From an uncultured Blastocatellia bacterium (GTDB lineage Bacteria > Acidobacteriota > Blastocatellia > Pyrinomonadales > Pyrinomonadaceae): DNA of 64,000 nt. The DNA is taken from assembly GCA_946480785.1 (NCBI GenBank), contig CAMLLD010000005.1, positions 1 to 64,000 on the forward strand, read 5' to 3'. A program made the translations under genes and the position numbers. The notes under the pieces were generated by a model. It had not been told where the DNA came from. It saw only the letters and a program-made list of their open reading frames with translations, and did not search any database. Shown here in pieces: positions 54,075 to 62,453 of the stretch (its first letter is position 1; the number at the start of each line of letters is the position of its first letter).

Positions 54075-55673
54075 CTACTCCATGTCCGCAATGCCGATCA
54101 TCGGCTGGTGCAGCATCGTGATCTCCGCGGAGTTGCCCATGTAACTGCGGGCCATCGCGATCGCTTCCGTCAGATTATCCGCTCGTTCCCAACCGAGAAT
54201 GCCCGGCACGTGCGCGTTCTCCGCGCCGGCGGCGATCACATGGCCGACGTGTTGCCGCCCGTTCTCGCCCCAGTACCACATGAAGAACGGGTGCGCGCCG
54301 TGATAGGCGTTGCCGCGCCGGTACATCTCGACGTAACTCGGATTGTTTGCAAACTCGCGCTCGTACTTCTCGCGCAACGTAAACGCATCGCGCGTCTCCG
54401 GCAGCAGCCGGTGGAAAAACTCGATGTAGCTCGGATGAAAGTCGTGATCAAATTCGTCGTAGCACGGATGGTGCAAAATCAGCACGCCGCCTTTCTTCAG
54501 CAGCGGCTTGTTGCGATAGAAATTGAAGTGATAACCGAGCGCCATCACCTGGACCAGCAGCGGGTTCAGGATCGAGTAGACATTGTACGGCGAGATGTCG
54601 GGGATGCCGGTGATCAGAATGTCCGCCTGGCCGCGAATCGGAATCGCGTACTGCTCGAAACCTTTCGCCACGATCTTGGCGTGCACTGGCTCCGTCTTGC
54701 CCGCGTGACACGCAATCATTTCATACTGCGACGGGCGCGAGTGCAACAGCTTGCGGCGCGCCGCCCGCGGCAGCTTGCTCATCGTGTAGCGCATGGCTTC
54801 GAACTTCATGCGATCGAACGCGCTGAAGTCGTCTTCGTTACGCAGCAAAAAATCCATGTCCGCGCCGTACATGCGGTTGTTGATGGCCGTCTCGATGTGA
54901 AAAACGTTTAGCTCTTTATCGACGATCTTGCCGAGTTGGACCACCTTGTGATTCAACGCCGAACGCGCGGGGTCCATGTAACTGTCCGAATCGCGAATCG
55001 TCTGCGGATCGTGGTGCATGCGCAGCGACTCGTAGTCACACAAGCCCACCGCGACCGACTTGTGACCGCCGTCCATCGGCACGAAGTTGAGATTGACGTA
55101 GATGAGCAAATCGCTTTCGGCTGCGCGGCGATTGAGCACGAGCGGTTCCTTGTGTCTCGTCTCGCCGATCTTGACGAGCCCGTCGGTCCACTCGGCGTCG
55201 TGGTTGTAATAACGATCGGGGTAGTAGTCGGCGAAGATGCGCGGCCCGACCATGCGCTTCATTTCCCACTCGGTCATCTTCCGGTGCAGGGAATTGGCGA
55301 TGATGATGTGGACGTCGTCGACGCCGTGACCCGCGAGCATGTCGAGCACGACTTCGAGAATCGTTTGCCGGATGTCGGGCGTGGCCATCGGCGGCAACGG
55401 CAGACTGATGTCGTCAACCGCCACCGTGACTTTCATGCCCGGCTCGAGTTGCGCGAACAGCGGATCGCAATCGTGCGGATGATTAAGCGCGTAACGAATC
55501 GCGGCTTCGCGGTTCGGCAGTCCCTTGATCGACGGGTTCGGATAGAGCACGCGCGTGCCGATCGGGAGATCTTCGAGGATGAAGTCTTCGCCGGACGGCA
55601 TGATGCGCGGCGCGCTGTCGCGGTCGATGTAGATGACGGATTCGTGCGTCTTACGTCGGAGTTGCAGTGCCAT
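54075..55673 (-). CDS. DUF2088 (LarA-like) protein in the lipid cluster
   Basis: The ~532-residue protein carries the DUF2088 fold known from LarA lactate racemase. Seen are [15 protein letters not shown], the equivalent of the LarA histidine segment, and the C-terminal [20 protein letters not shown] with [15 protein letters not shown]. LarA uses a nickel-pincer cofactor; whether this protein does is unknown. In elb clusters a DUF2088 gene accompanies the ElbD gene. ATG 55673 overlaps the upstream stop as TAATG; the preceding 60 codons of the frame are discounted. Confidence 0.8.
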   Translation of the reverse strand: MALQLRRKTHESVIYIDRDSAPRIMPSGEDFILEDLPIGTRVLYPNPSIKGLPNREAAIRYALNHPHDCDPLFAQLEPGMKVTVAVDDISLPLPPMATPDIRQTILEVVLDMLAGHGVDDVHIIIANSLHRKMTEWEMKRMVGPRIFADYYPDRYYNHDAEWTDGLVKIGETRHKEPLVLNRRAAESDLLIYVNLNFVPMDGGHKSVAVGLCDYESLRMHHDPQTIRDSDSYMDPARSALNHKVVQLGKIVDKELNVFHIETAINNRMYGADMDFLLRNEDDFSAFDRMKFEAMRYTMSKLPRAARRKLLHSRPSQYEMIACHAGKTEPVHAKIVAKGFEQYAIPIRGQADILITGIPDISPYNVYSILNPLLVQVMALGYHFNFYRNKPLLKKGGVLILHHPCYDEFDHDFHPSYIEFFHRLLPETRDAFTLREKYEREFANNPSYVEMYRRGNAYHGAHPFFMWYWGENGRQHVGHVIAAGAENAHVPGILGWERADNLTEAIAMARSYMGNSAEITMLHQPMIGIADME

Positions 55674-56347
55674 TATTTGAGATCCAGTATGGGCCAGTCG
55701 TGATGTAACGCGGTCTGCCGCAAACGCATGTCGGGATTGATGACAGCCGGATGCCCGACGATCGACAGCATCGGCAGATCGCTCATGCTGTCGGTGTAAG
55801 CATACGAATCGCTGAGGCTGATGTCTTCGCGTTCGCTGTACGTCCTGATCCACGCGGCCTTCGTAGCTGCGGCCATCACCGGCGGCAAGAGACGGCCCGT
55901 CGCCATGCCGTTCACAAACTCGAGCCGGTTCGTGACGAATTCCGTGATGCCGAGATGCTGCATCAGCGGCTTTACTGACAGATCGAGCGCGCCAGTTATC
56001 ACCACTTGACGCAGCCCGAGCCGGCGCGACTTGTCGATCAGTTCGTAAGCGCCGGGAAACACCGCGGGCTTGATGACGTCCTCGAAAAGCTCGTGCGCGA
56101 AGTAGCGCAGGCGGTCTTCGGACTGTCCTTTGTAGCGCTTGAAGTAGAGGTCGTTAAAGACTTTTCGGCTATACTGGTCCGTCACGGCAAACAAGGGCAG
56201 ACTGAGATAGGTCGCCGCGCTCTTTTTGAAGCTGGCCACCAGCCCTGGCTGACGGCCCGCATAAAATGCGAGCGTGTGCACCAGGTTGGTGCTCACCAGA
56301 GTTCCTTCCAGATCGTAAAATGCTGCCCCAGCCAAGCTCTCCTCCAA
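55673..56347 (-). CDS. HAD-IB family phosphatase-like protein, first gene of the lipid cluster
   Basis: The 224-residue protein has the SerB/HAD-IB layout: motif [12 protein letters not shown], motif [13 protein letters not shown], a lysine in motif III ([10 protein letters not shown]) and acidic motif [16 protein letters not shown]. In motif I the second aspartate of DxDxT is glutamate (DLEGT). It may remove a phosphate from a lipid precursor. It heads the transcript continuing through the DUF2088, ElbD-like and SDR genes, and may be the ElbB equivalent. The first ATG of the frame is accepted. Confidence 0.85.
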   Translation of the reverse strand: MEESLAGAAFYDLEGTLVSTNLVHTLAFYAGRQPGLVASFKKSAATYLSLPLFAVTDQYSRKVFNDLYFKRYKGQSEDRLRYFAHELFEDVIKPAVFPGAYELIDKSRRLGLRQVVITGALDLSVKPLMQHLGITEFVTNRLEFVNGMATGRLLPPVMAAATKAAWIRTYSEREDISLSDSYAYTDSMSDLPMLSIVGHPAVINPDMRLRQTALHHDWPILDLK

Positions 56348-56447
56348 GTGGACCGCGCCACTATACCGTATTCAGGTGGCTTTCCAGAACGGGAAAGCAA
56401 AAGTATTACAAACTGTATAAAGAGACTAGACAATCGGAGATCGTTTG

Positions 56448-57260
56448 ATGGGAAAAGCCAATAAAAACGGGCAGAAATTGAGATTCATGATGGGTATGTC
56501 GGTGGGTTTGGGGATGGTTTTTGTCGCTATTTCGTGTCATCCGGCGGCCACGCCGAATCAATTGACGACCGGGAGCAGTGACGCGAAGGCGGCGGCCGAC
56601 CGGATTGCCGAAGCCGACACGCTTTATAACGGCCGCGACGACCTGAACAAGGCGCGGGTCGCGGTCGCGGCGCTGCGGCAGGCGCGGACGGCGGATTACG
56701 GTAACTATGACGCGGCCTGGAAACTCGCGCGGGCGGCTTTTTATGTGGGCGACCACACGGATAACAACTCCGAACGGGACGACATGTTTCGCGAAGGGAT
56801 CGAGGCGGGGAAAGTCGCGGTTACGTTGCAGCCGAACAAAGCCGACGGGCACTTTTGGCTGGGCGCGAATTATGGTGGGAGTGCGGCGCACAGCACGCTC
56901 GCGGGTCTTTCGAGTTTTCGCGACATCAAGAATGAGATGGATGCGGTGTTGAAGATTGACGAGAGTTATGAGGGCTACAGCACGTATCTCGGGCTGGGGC
57001 GGCTATACCTTGAGGCGCCGACGGTGTTGGGCGGTGATAGCAAACAGGCGATTGCGTACCTGGAGAAGGGGTTGAAGTTGAATCCCAATCACACGATGAT
57101 GCGCGCGGAGTTGGCCCAAGCCTTTATCGCCACGAATCGCAAGGCCGAAGCGAAGAAAGAGATCGAAACCATCCTATCCGCCACCCCCGACCCCAAATAC
57201 GCCCCCGAGCACAAAGACGCCCTCGCGAAAGCGCAGAAGCTCCAACAGAAGTTGGGGTGA
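56448..57260 (+). CDS. TPR-repeat lipoprotein (TatT-like)
   Basis: The 270-residue protein has a signal with lipobox VAISCH (lipidated cysteine near residue 30), followed by helices of tetratricopeptide type (DMFREGIEAGKVAVTLQPNK, IAYLEKGLKLNPNHTMMRAE). It resembles the TRAP-associated TatT family, which binds solutes in the periplasm. ATG 56448 is used in preference to the TTG three bases earlier. Repeats follow its stop. Confidence 0.75.
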   Translation: MGKANKNGQKLRFMMGMSVGLGMVFVAISCHPAATPNQLTTGSSDAKAAADRIAEADTLYNGRDDLNKARVAVAALRQARTADYGNYDAAWKLARAAFYVGDHTDNNSERDDMFREGIEAGKVAVTLQPNKADGHFWLGANYGGSAAHSTLAGLSSFRDIKNEMDAVLKIDESYEGYSTYLGLGRLYLEAPTVLGGDSKQAIAYLEKGLKLNPNHTMMRAELAQAFIATNRKAEAKKEIETILSATPDPKYAPEHKDALAKAQKLQQKLG

Positions 57261-57269
57261 GTATTGGAT

Positions 57270-57347
57270 CTCGGTAAGTGCCGAAGCTCGGGTAAGTATT
57301 GTGCTCGGTAAGTACCGAAGCTCGGTTAAGTGTTGAAGCTCGGGTTG
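57270..57347. repeat. Short tandem repeat, about 17-bp unit, 4.5 copies
   Basis: Units start at 57270, 57287, 57304, 57321 and 57339, each opening CTCGG and mostly running CTCGGTAAGTNCCGAAG. Periodicity is 17-18 bases with substitutions. There are no spacers, so it is not a CRISPR. Confidence 0.85.
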
Positions 57348-57351
57348 TACT

Positions 57352-57544
57352 AACGCCGAAGGCGTTTGCCAGTGCCAGCCCAGGGTTGCTTCAACCCTGG
57401 GTCATAACAAAGGCGAGGTCGAACTCTGAAGGAGTTCGCGAGTTGCCGCGCCGTAGTCAACGCCTTCAGCGTTGTTATTCGTGTATTACGTGTCCCCAGG
57501 GTTGAAGCAACCCTGGGCTGGAACTGGCAAACGCCTCCGGCGTT
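57352..57544. repeat. Long inverted-repeat element, copy 1
   Basis: The ~193-base element has 50-base terminal arms: left 57352-57401 starts AACGCCGAAGGCGTTTGCC, right 57495-57544 is its near-perfect inverse (only a few mismatches). Inner palindromes include GAACTCTGAAGGAGTTC and CAACGCCTTCAGCGTTG. No coding sequence. Its right edge forms the stop codon of the UPF0182 gene. Confidence 0.85.
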
Positions 57545-60458
57545 ACGGTTTACTTAGCTTGCGGATCTCTTCGAGGGTGCGGCGGTGTTGCTCGAGTTTC
57601 TGGCCGGCCTCGCCGAGTTTGCCTTGTGCAGTGAGGCGCTGGTAGTCGTCAAACTCCAGGATCGCTCGGTCGATCAGTTGTTGTAAGTTTTGTGCGGGTG
57701 TTCCACTCGGCGATGAACCAGGCTGCATTGATTGCGAGGAACTTGGTTGGCCTGATGATGGACCGGCCTGAGCGGAGGAACTAACTTGGCCTGAAGACGA
57801 CGAGCTCGTCTGGCCGGGCGCGGCCTGTGTTGCCGCTTCGCCGAAGAGGTTCGTCATCGCCTCACTGAAGTTCTGCCCGTACGCCAGCTTCTCGTGCGTC
57901 GCCAAAACCACGATCCGCAACTCCGGCATCGGACTGTGTTCCGCCTGTAGATAAATCGGTTCCACAAACAGCACCGAGCGCCCGATCGGTATCACCAGCA
58001 AATGCCCGCGAATCACGCGCGAGCCCTGCGTGTTCCACAACGTAAACTGCGCCGAGAGCTGCGGGTTCTGATCGATGCGCGCTTCGATCTGCAATGGCCC
58101 ATCGATCAAATGCGACTTCGGGAAGTTATAAGCCAGCAACCGCCCGTAGTTCTCACCGTCGCTGCGCCCCGCCATCCACCCGATCAAATTGTTTCGGTTC
58201 GACGGCGTGAACGGCAGGATCATCACAAACTCATTCTTCTGCGGCTCGCCCGGCAACTGCATCAGCACGTAATACGGATCGATCGGCGTGCTCTGCTTCT
58301 TTCCCTGCTCGTCAAGCGTGAGCCGTTGTGCGATGCTCCACACGTCTTCGCGCTGGAAAAACGTCCGCGGATTCTGCGTGTGATAAAGGTTGTAAACCTC
58401 ACCCTGCGCGCGCAAAAGCGTTTCCGGATAACGAACGTGCGCGCGCAAGTCGGCGGGCATCTCGCTCGCATCGCGAAACATGCCCGGGAAGATCCGCTGA
58501 TACGCGGCGATCAGCGGGTCCTGTTTGTCGAACACGTAAAACGTCGCATTGCCGTTGTAAGCATCGATCACGACCTTGACGCTGTTGCGAATGTAGTTGA
58601 CCGAGTTACGCCCGACGCCGTGATGGCTCGAGTAAGGGAAGTAAGCCGACTCGGTAAAGCCGTCGATGATCCAAAACAACCGGCCTTCGTTATTGACGAG
58701 GATGTACGAGTCGGGATCGTAAGTTAAAAACGGCGCGAGGCCGTCGACCATCTTGTTGATGTTGCGATTGAAGAGCACGCGGCTCTCGCTCGTCACGTCG
58801 TTATTAAAAGGCAGCTTCGAGAGATCGCCGAGGCTCCACGCGAGCATCATGCGCCGCAAACGATTTCCGATTTGGATTCCGCCAGTGCCTTCATAAGTGG
58901 TGAAAGTGTTTGATTCGCCCTGCGGATAATCAAACTCTTTCTGATTCGTGCGCACGTAAACGTAGTCGTTCGTCAACTCGCCGAAATAGATTTCGGGACG
59001 CGTGACCTTAATATCGGGCGCGGTGGAATTCACCGGCATGTTCGACAAGACAAACTGCGGCAGACCTTCGGGCGTGAAACCGTTCGCGCTGTTCATCGTC
59101 ACGCCGTAACCGTGCGTGTAGAGCAATCGCTCGTTGATCCAGTTGCGTGATTGATCGGGCAGCTTGTCGTTGTTGATCTCGCGCGGCGCGATCATCATCT
59201 GCCGCGTTTGGCCGGCGACGGTGTAGCGATCGACGTCGACGTCGGGGAAGTCGTAATAAGTGCGAATCGCCTGGATCTGCCGCAGCGTGTCTTGCAGCGC
59301 CTGCCAATCCCAGAGGCGAATGTTATCGATGGTCTCGCGATTGTTCGGCAGGTCGAGGGCGTTAACGGACGTCGCCGCGTCGAAGTCGCGTAGTTCGATC
59401 TGTTCGACGCCGAAGCCGCGGCGCGTCCATTCGATGTTGTGCGTGATGTACGGCGTTTCGCGATCGAGCTCGTTTGGTTTGACGATGAAGCCCTGAATGT
59501 ACGCGGGAACCAGCACGACGCCCACGATGTACACGGCGACTGGCAATCCGATCGCGATGAGCAGCAGGCTAAACCGCCGTACCGTAAACGCATTTATTAA
59601 AGAGACGAGCGCGCCGATGATCAGCGCCACGCACACGAAGAGCAGCGCCGGCAGCGTGTAGTTTGCTTCGGTGTAAGTGACGCCGGAAAACGTCGGATGG
59701 TCCTGCCAGAGGAAAGGGAAGCGCGAGAGATAAGTGCGCCAGCTCAGCACGAGCAACACGAGCGCAAGCGCGCAACAGACGGCGCGAAACGCCGCGCCCG
59801 ACGACCAGCGCACGCTTGCTTTCAAAACCGTCTGCGGCAGACCGAGTAATGAATAAGCAACCGCCGCAACGAGGATGACGATGGCGATGCCAAACAACCA
59901 CGAGCTCAGCAGATCGTAAAGCGGCAGCGAGAACAGATAGAAACCGAGCGGCTTGCCGAAGATTGGATCGTAAGTCGACGTCTGCGGCTGGTTGAGATAG
60001 AGCGCGAACTGCCGCCAACTGTCTTTCAATTGAAACCCGTAAATCAATCCGAAGAAGCCGGACACAAGCCAACCGAGCGGGCGAATAAATCGCGCGGGCG
60101 AAAATTGAAACGGCTGGTTATTGAGAACGATCGTGCGGTTTTCGAAAGCGTACGCGCCGAAGAGTCGTTGAAAGAGCAGAAACGTCGCGCTCAATAGTAG
60201 GGCAGTCAACACCGCCGAGCCGACGAAGAGCAGCGCCTTGGCTTTAAAGATGTACCAGTAGACCGAGGAGTAGCCGAGTGACCCAAACCAGAGCGCCGAA
60301 AGATAGATCGAGAGGACGCGCGAGAACGAAATGAGCAGCAGTATCGCCGCCACGATGAGCCACACCTTGAAGCGGCGTCGCCCACGGCCTACGTCAATAA
60401 TGGTCGGGTTGCGCGAGTTGGCACTCACTGCCCGTAGCATACTCGCAAAGAACGCCAC
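57543..60458 (-). CDS. UPF0182 family integral membrane protein
   Basis: The 971-residue protein matches UPF0182/COG1615: seven or so N-terminal membrane segments (residues 30-330, starting VWLIVAAILLLISFSRVLSI), then a large extracytoplasmic domain with typical motifs (YITHNIEWTRRGFGVEQIEL, IYFGELTNDYVYVRTNQKEF, MRLFPGMF-like stretch). A Ser/Gln-rich linker (about residues 885-930) is followed by a helical end (AQNLQQLIDRAILEFDDYQR). The biological role is unknown. It is flanked on both sides by copies of the inverted-repeat element. Confidence 0.9.
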   Translation of the reverse strand: MAFFASMLRAVSANSRNPTIIDVGRGRRRFKVWLIVAAILLLISFSRVLSIYLSALWFGSLGYSSVYWYIFKAKALLFVGSAVLTALLLSATFLLFQRLFGAYAFENRTIVLNNQPFQFSPARFIRPLGWLVSGFFGLIYGFQLKDSWRQFALYLNQPQTSTYDPIFGKPLGFYLFSLPLYDLLSSWLFGIAIVILVAAVAYSLLGLPQTVLKASVRWSSGAAFRAVCCALALVLLVLSWRTYLSRFPFLWQDHPTFSGVTYTEANYTLPALLFVCVALIIGALVSLINAFTVRRFSLLLIAIGLPVAVYIVGVVLVPAYIQGFIVKPNELDRETPYITHNIEWTRRGFGVEQIELRDFDAATSVNALDLPNNRETIDNIRLWDWQALQDTLRQIQAIRTYYDFPDVDVDRYTVAGQTRQMMIAPREINNDKLPDQSRNWINERLLYTHGYGVTMNSANGFTPEGLPQFVLSNMPVNSTAPDIKVTRPEIYFGELTNDYVYVRTNQKEFDYPQGESNTFTTYEGTGGIQIGNRLRRMMLAWSLGDLSKLPFNNDVTSESRVLFNRNINKMVDGLAPFLTYDPDSYILVNNEGRLFWIIDGFTESAYFPYSSHHGVGRNSVNYIRNSVKVVIDAYNGNATFYVFDKQDPLIAAYQRIFPGMFRDASEMPADLRAHVRYPETLLRAQGEVYNLYHTQNPRTFFQREDVWSIAQRLTLDEQGKKQSTPIDPYYVLMQLPGEPQKNEFVMILPFTPSNRNNLIGWMAGRSDGENYGRLLAYNFPKSHLIDGPLQIEARIDQNPQLSAQFTLWNTQGSRVIRGHLLVIPIGRSVLFVEPIYLQAEHSPMPELRIVVLATHEKLAYGQNFSEAMTNLFGEAATQAAPGQTSSSSSGQVSSSAQAGPSSGQPSSSQSMQPGSSPSGTPAQNLQQLIDRAILEFDDYQRLTAQGKLGEAGQKLEQHRRTLEEIRKLSKP

Positions 60459-60495
60459 CGCGAAGTGCGCGTGACTAGTGGAGTGCCCGTGCTTG

Positions 60496-60701
60496 AACGC
60501 CGAAGGCGTTTGCTAGTTTCAGCCCAAGGTTGGCACAACCTTGGGTAGTACAGTATGAGAGCATCGGAACGCTGAAAGCGTTGGCAAACGCCCGTGCGTG
60601 ATCTGGTCAACGCCTTCAGCGTTGGAAATCCACGACTGGTGTTCCCAGGGTTGTCGCAAGCTCCAACCTCTGGGCTGGAATTAGCAAACGCCTTCGGCGT
60701 T
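60496..60701. repeat. Long inverted-repeat element, copy 2, within the gap 60459-60819
   Basis: The ~206-base copy starts AACGCCGAAGGCGTTTGCT and ends GCAAACGCCTTCGGCGTT, with inner CAACGCCTTCAGCGTTG and AGCCCAAGGTTG..CAACCTTGGG palindromes. Order and orientation match copy 1 at 57352-57544. After it, a partial repeat (TTCGGCGTTTACGG near 60728-60741) is seen; the gap contains no gene. Confidence 0.85.
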
Positions 60702-60777
60702 TACGGAGACCGTGAGCGGCACGCGACTTCGGCGTTTACGGTAAACCCGTCAATCGGTGTAAACCCCGCCGAGCGTG

Positions 60778-60783
60778 TATAAT
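60778..60783 (+). promoter_or_regulatory. Candidate -10 box before the kinase gene
   Basis: TATAAT lies 37 bases before the kinase ATG. No good -35 is visible at 16-18 bases, so support is weak. Confidence 0.3.
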
Positions 60784-60819
60784 CGCCCGGTTTGCAATGC
60801 CCGCGGTGTTTACCTACTG

Positions 60820-62415
60820 ATGCTGACGCCAGACACAATCCTTCAGGGACGCTATCGCATCGTGCGCCAACTCGGTCAGGGTGGCATGGGCGCCGTTTAC
60901 GAAGCGATCGATCAGCGTCTCGACACGACCGTCGCGCTGAAGGAGACGTTGTTCACGGACGAGCGTCTGCGCAAACAGTTCGAACGCGAGGCGCGACTGC
61001 TCGCCCGTCTGCATCATCCCGCATTGCCGCGCGTCAGCGATCATTTCTCCGAGGGCGACGGGCAGTTTCTCGTCATGCAGTTCATTCCCGGTGACGACTT
61101 GTCGGAGATGATGAACCGTAAACGCGGTCCGTTCCCGTCTGATCAAGTCCTGACTTGGGCCGATCAACTGCTCGACGCGCTCGACTACCTGCACACGCAG
61201 GATCCGCAAATCGTTCATCGCGACATCAAACCGCAAAACCTGAAACTCACTTCGCGCGGACAGATCATCCTGCTCGACTTCGGCCTCGCGAAAGGACAAG
61301 GCGGCGACATCTCGCGCGTCACCGCCGCGAGCATCTACGGCTACACGCCAAACTACGCGCCGCTCGAACAAATTCAGGGCCTCGGCACCGATCCGCGCAG
61401 CGATCTCTATTCACTCGGCGCCACCATCTATCACTTGATGACGGGCGTGAAACCGCCCGACGCGTTGACGCGTGCGGCGGCCTTGGTAAACGGCCAACCC
61501 GATCCACTGACGTCGGCGAGTGTCGCCAATCCCGCAATAGCGCGCGACGTCGACGAGGTGCTGAACAAAGCGATGGCCCAGAATCGCGACCAGCGTTACG
61601 CGACGGCGGCCGACATGCGCAAAGCGCTCCACGAAACTGAACAGGCGTCGACAGTCGTGAATCGTGGTGAAGCGCAGACAGTATTGTTTCCCTCGCCCGC
61701 GAAAACCATCCCGACTCCAACACAAACCGCCGCGAGTCACGAGACTGTCCGAACCGGTGAAACTACGGTCGTACGACCGATTCAAAATCGTGCCGGTTTG
61801 CGTGTGTTGCCGTGGGCGTTGTCGTTAGCAGGACTGTTGGTCCTCGCGTGCGGCGTGTTTGCCTTCTTCGCGCTGCAGAAGCGAAACAACAACACGGTCC
61901 AGGTGACTGCGACGCCGACACCCATCGAGAGTAAGCCGGTAAGTTCCCCGAGCGCCGAACCGTCGGAAACTGAAACCGAAACTCCCGAACCCGCCGACGA
62001 AGAAGACACCGCCACCGCCAAGCCGTCGCCGAAGAAACAGGACCGTGCGTCGCGCGATCAGGAAACCGCACGCGAAGAAGAGCAGCGTGCGCGCGAAGAG
62101 GAGCGGCGACAGCGCGATGAAGAGCGAAAGAACCGCCGCGCCGAAGAGCCGCGCGTCGAGGTCGACCCGGAACACGTGGAACCGCCCGACGTGCCGACAC
62201 CGCCAAACGGACGAAGACCAAATCAGCCGCGCAAGATGGAAACGCAGGTGTTACCCGGCGGTGTGATCATCCGGAAGTTTCCCAACGGTTCACAGATCAT
62301 TTCAATGTCTGACGGCACGCGCATTTTCGTCAGTCCCGAGGGGACGCGCACGACAATTCCGCCGCCGAAAAACCGTCAGAATCGGCGGCCACCGCCGGCA
62401 GCTCCGTCGCCGTAA
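60820..62415 (+). CDS. Membrane-bound serine/threonine protein kinase
   Basis: The ~531-residue protein has a Hanks-type kinase domain (about 10-290): glycine loop [14 protein letters not shown], lysine in VALKETLF, catalytic [18 protein letters not shown], activation end YAPLEQIQG. One membrane helix follows ([20 protein letters not shown]) and then a highly charged extracytoplasmic tail rich in E, R and P (about 375-530) ending in proline repeats. It would phosphorylate proteins in response to an envelope signal; the PP2C at 19551-20477 is a possible antagonist. ATG 60820 ([12 protein letters not shown]) is chosen over 60775. Confidence 0.93.
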   Translation: MLTPDTILQGRYRIVRQLGQGGMGAVYEAIDQRLDTTVALKETLFTDERLRKQFEREARLLARLHHPALPRVSDHFSEGDGQFLVMQFIPGDDLSEMMNRKRGPFPSDQVLTWADQLLDALDYLHTQDPQIVHRDIKPQNLKLTSRGQIILLDFGLAKGQGGDISRVTAASIYGYTPNYAPLEQIQGLGTDPRSDLYSLGATIYHLMTGVKPPDALTRAAALVNGQPDPLTSASVANPAIARDVDEVLNKAMAQNRDQRYATAADMRKALHETEQASTVVNRGEAQTVLFPSPAKTIPTPTQTAASHETVRTGETTVVRPIQNRAGLRVLPWALSLAGLLVLACGVFAFFALQKRNNNTVQVTATPTPIESKPVSSPSAEPSETETETPEPADEEDTATAKPSPKKQDRASRDQETAREEEQRAREEERRQRDEERKNRRAEEPRVEVDPEHVEPPDVPTPPNGRRPNQPRKMETQVLPGGVIIRKFPNGSQIISMSDGTRIFVSPEGTRTTIPPPKNRQNRRPPPAAPSP

Positions 62416-62453
62416 TCGCAAGTCTTAATCGCGTTGTTTCAAGGAGAAACTAA

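Noticed and set aside
57270..57544. CRISPR array
   Set aside because: Tandem units are only 17-18 bases without spacers and the longer part is an inverted-repeat element; no cas genes.
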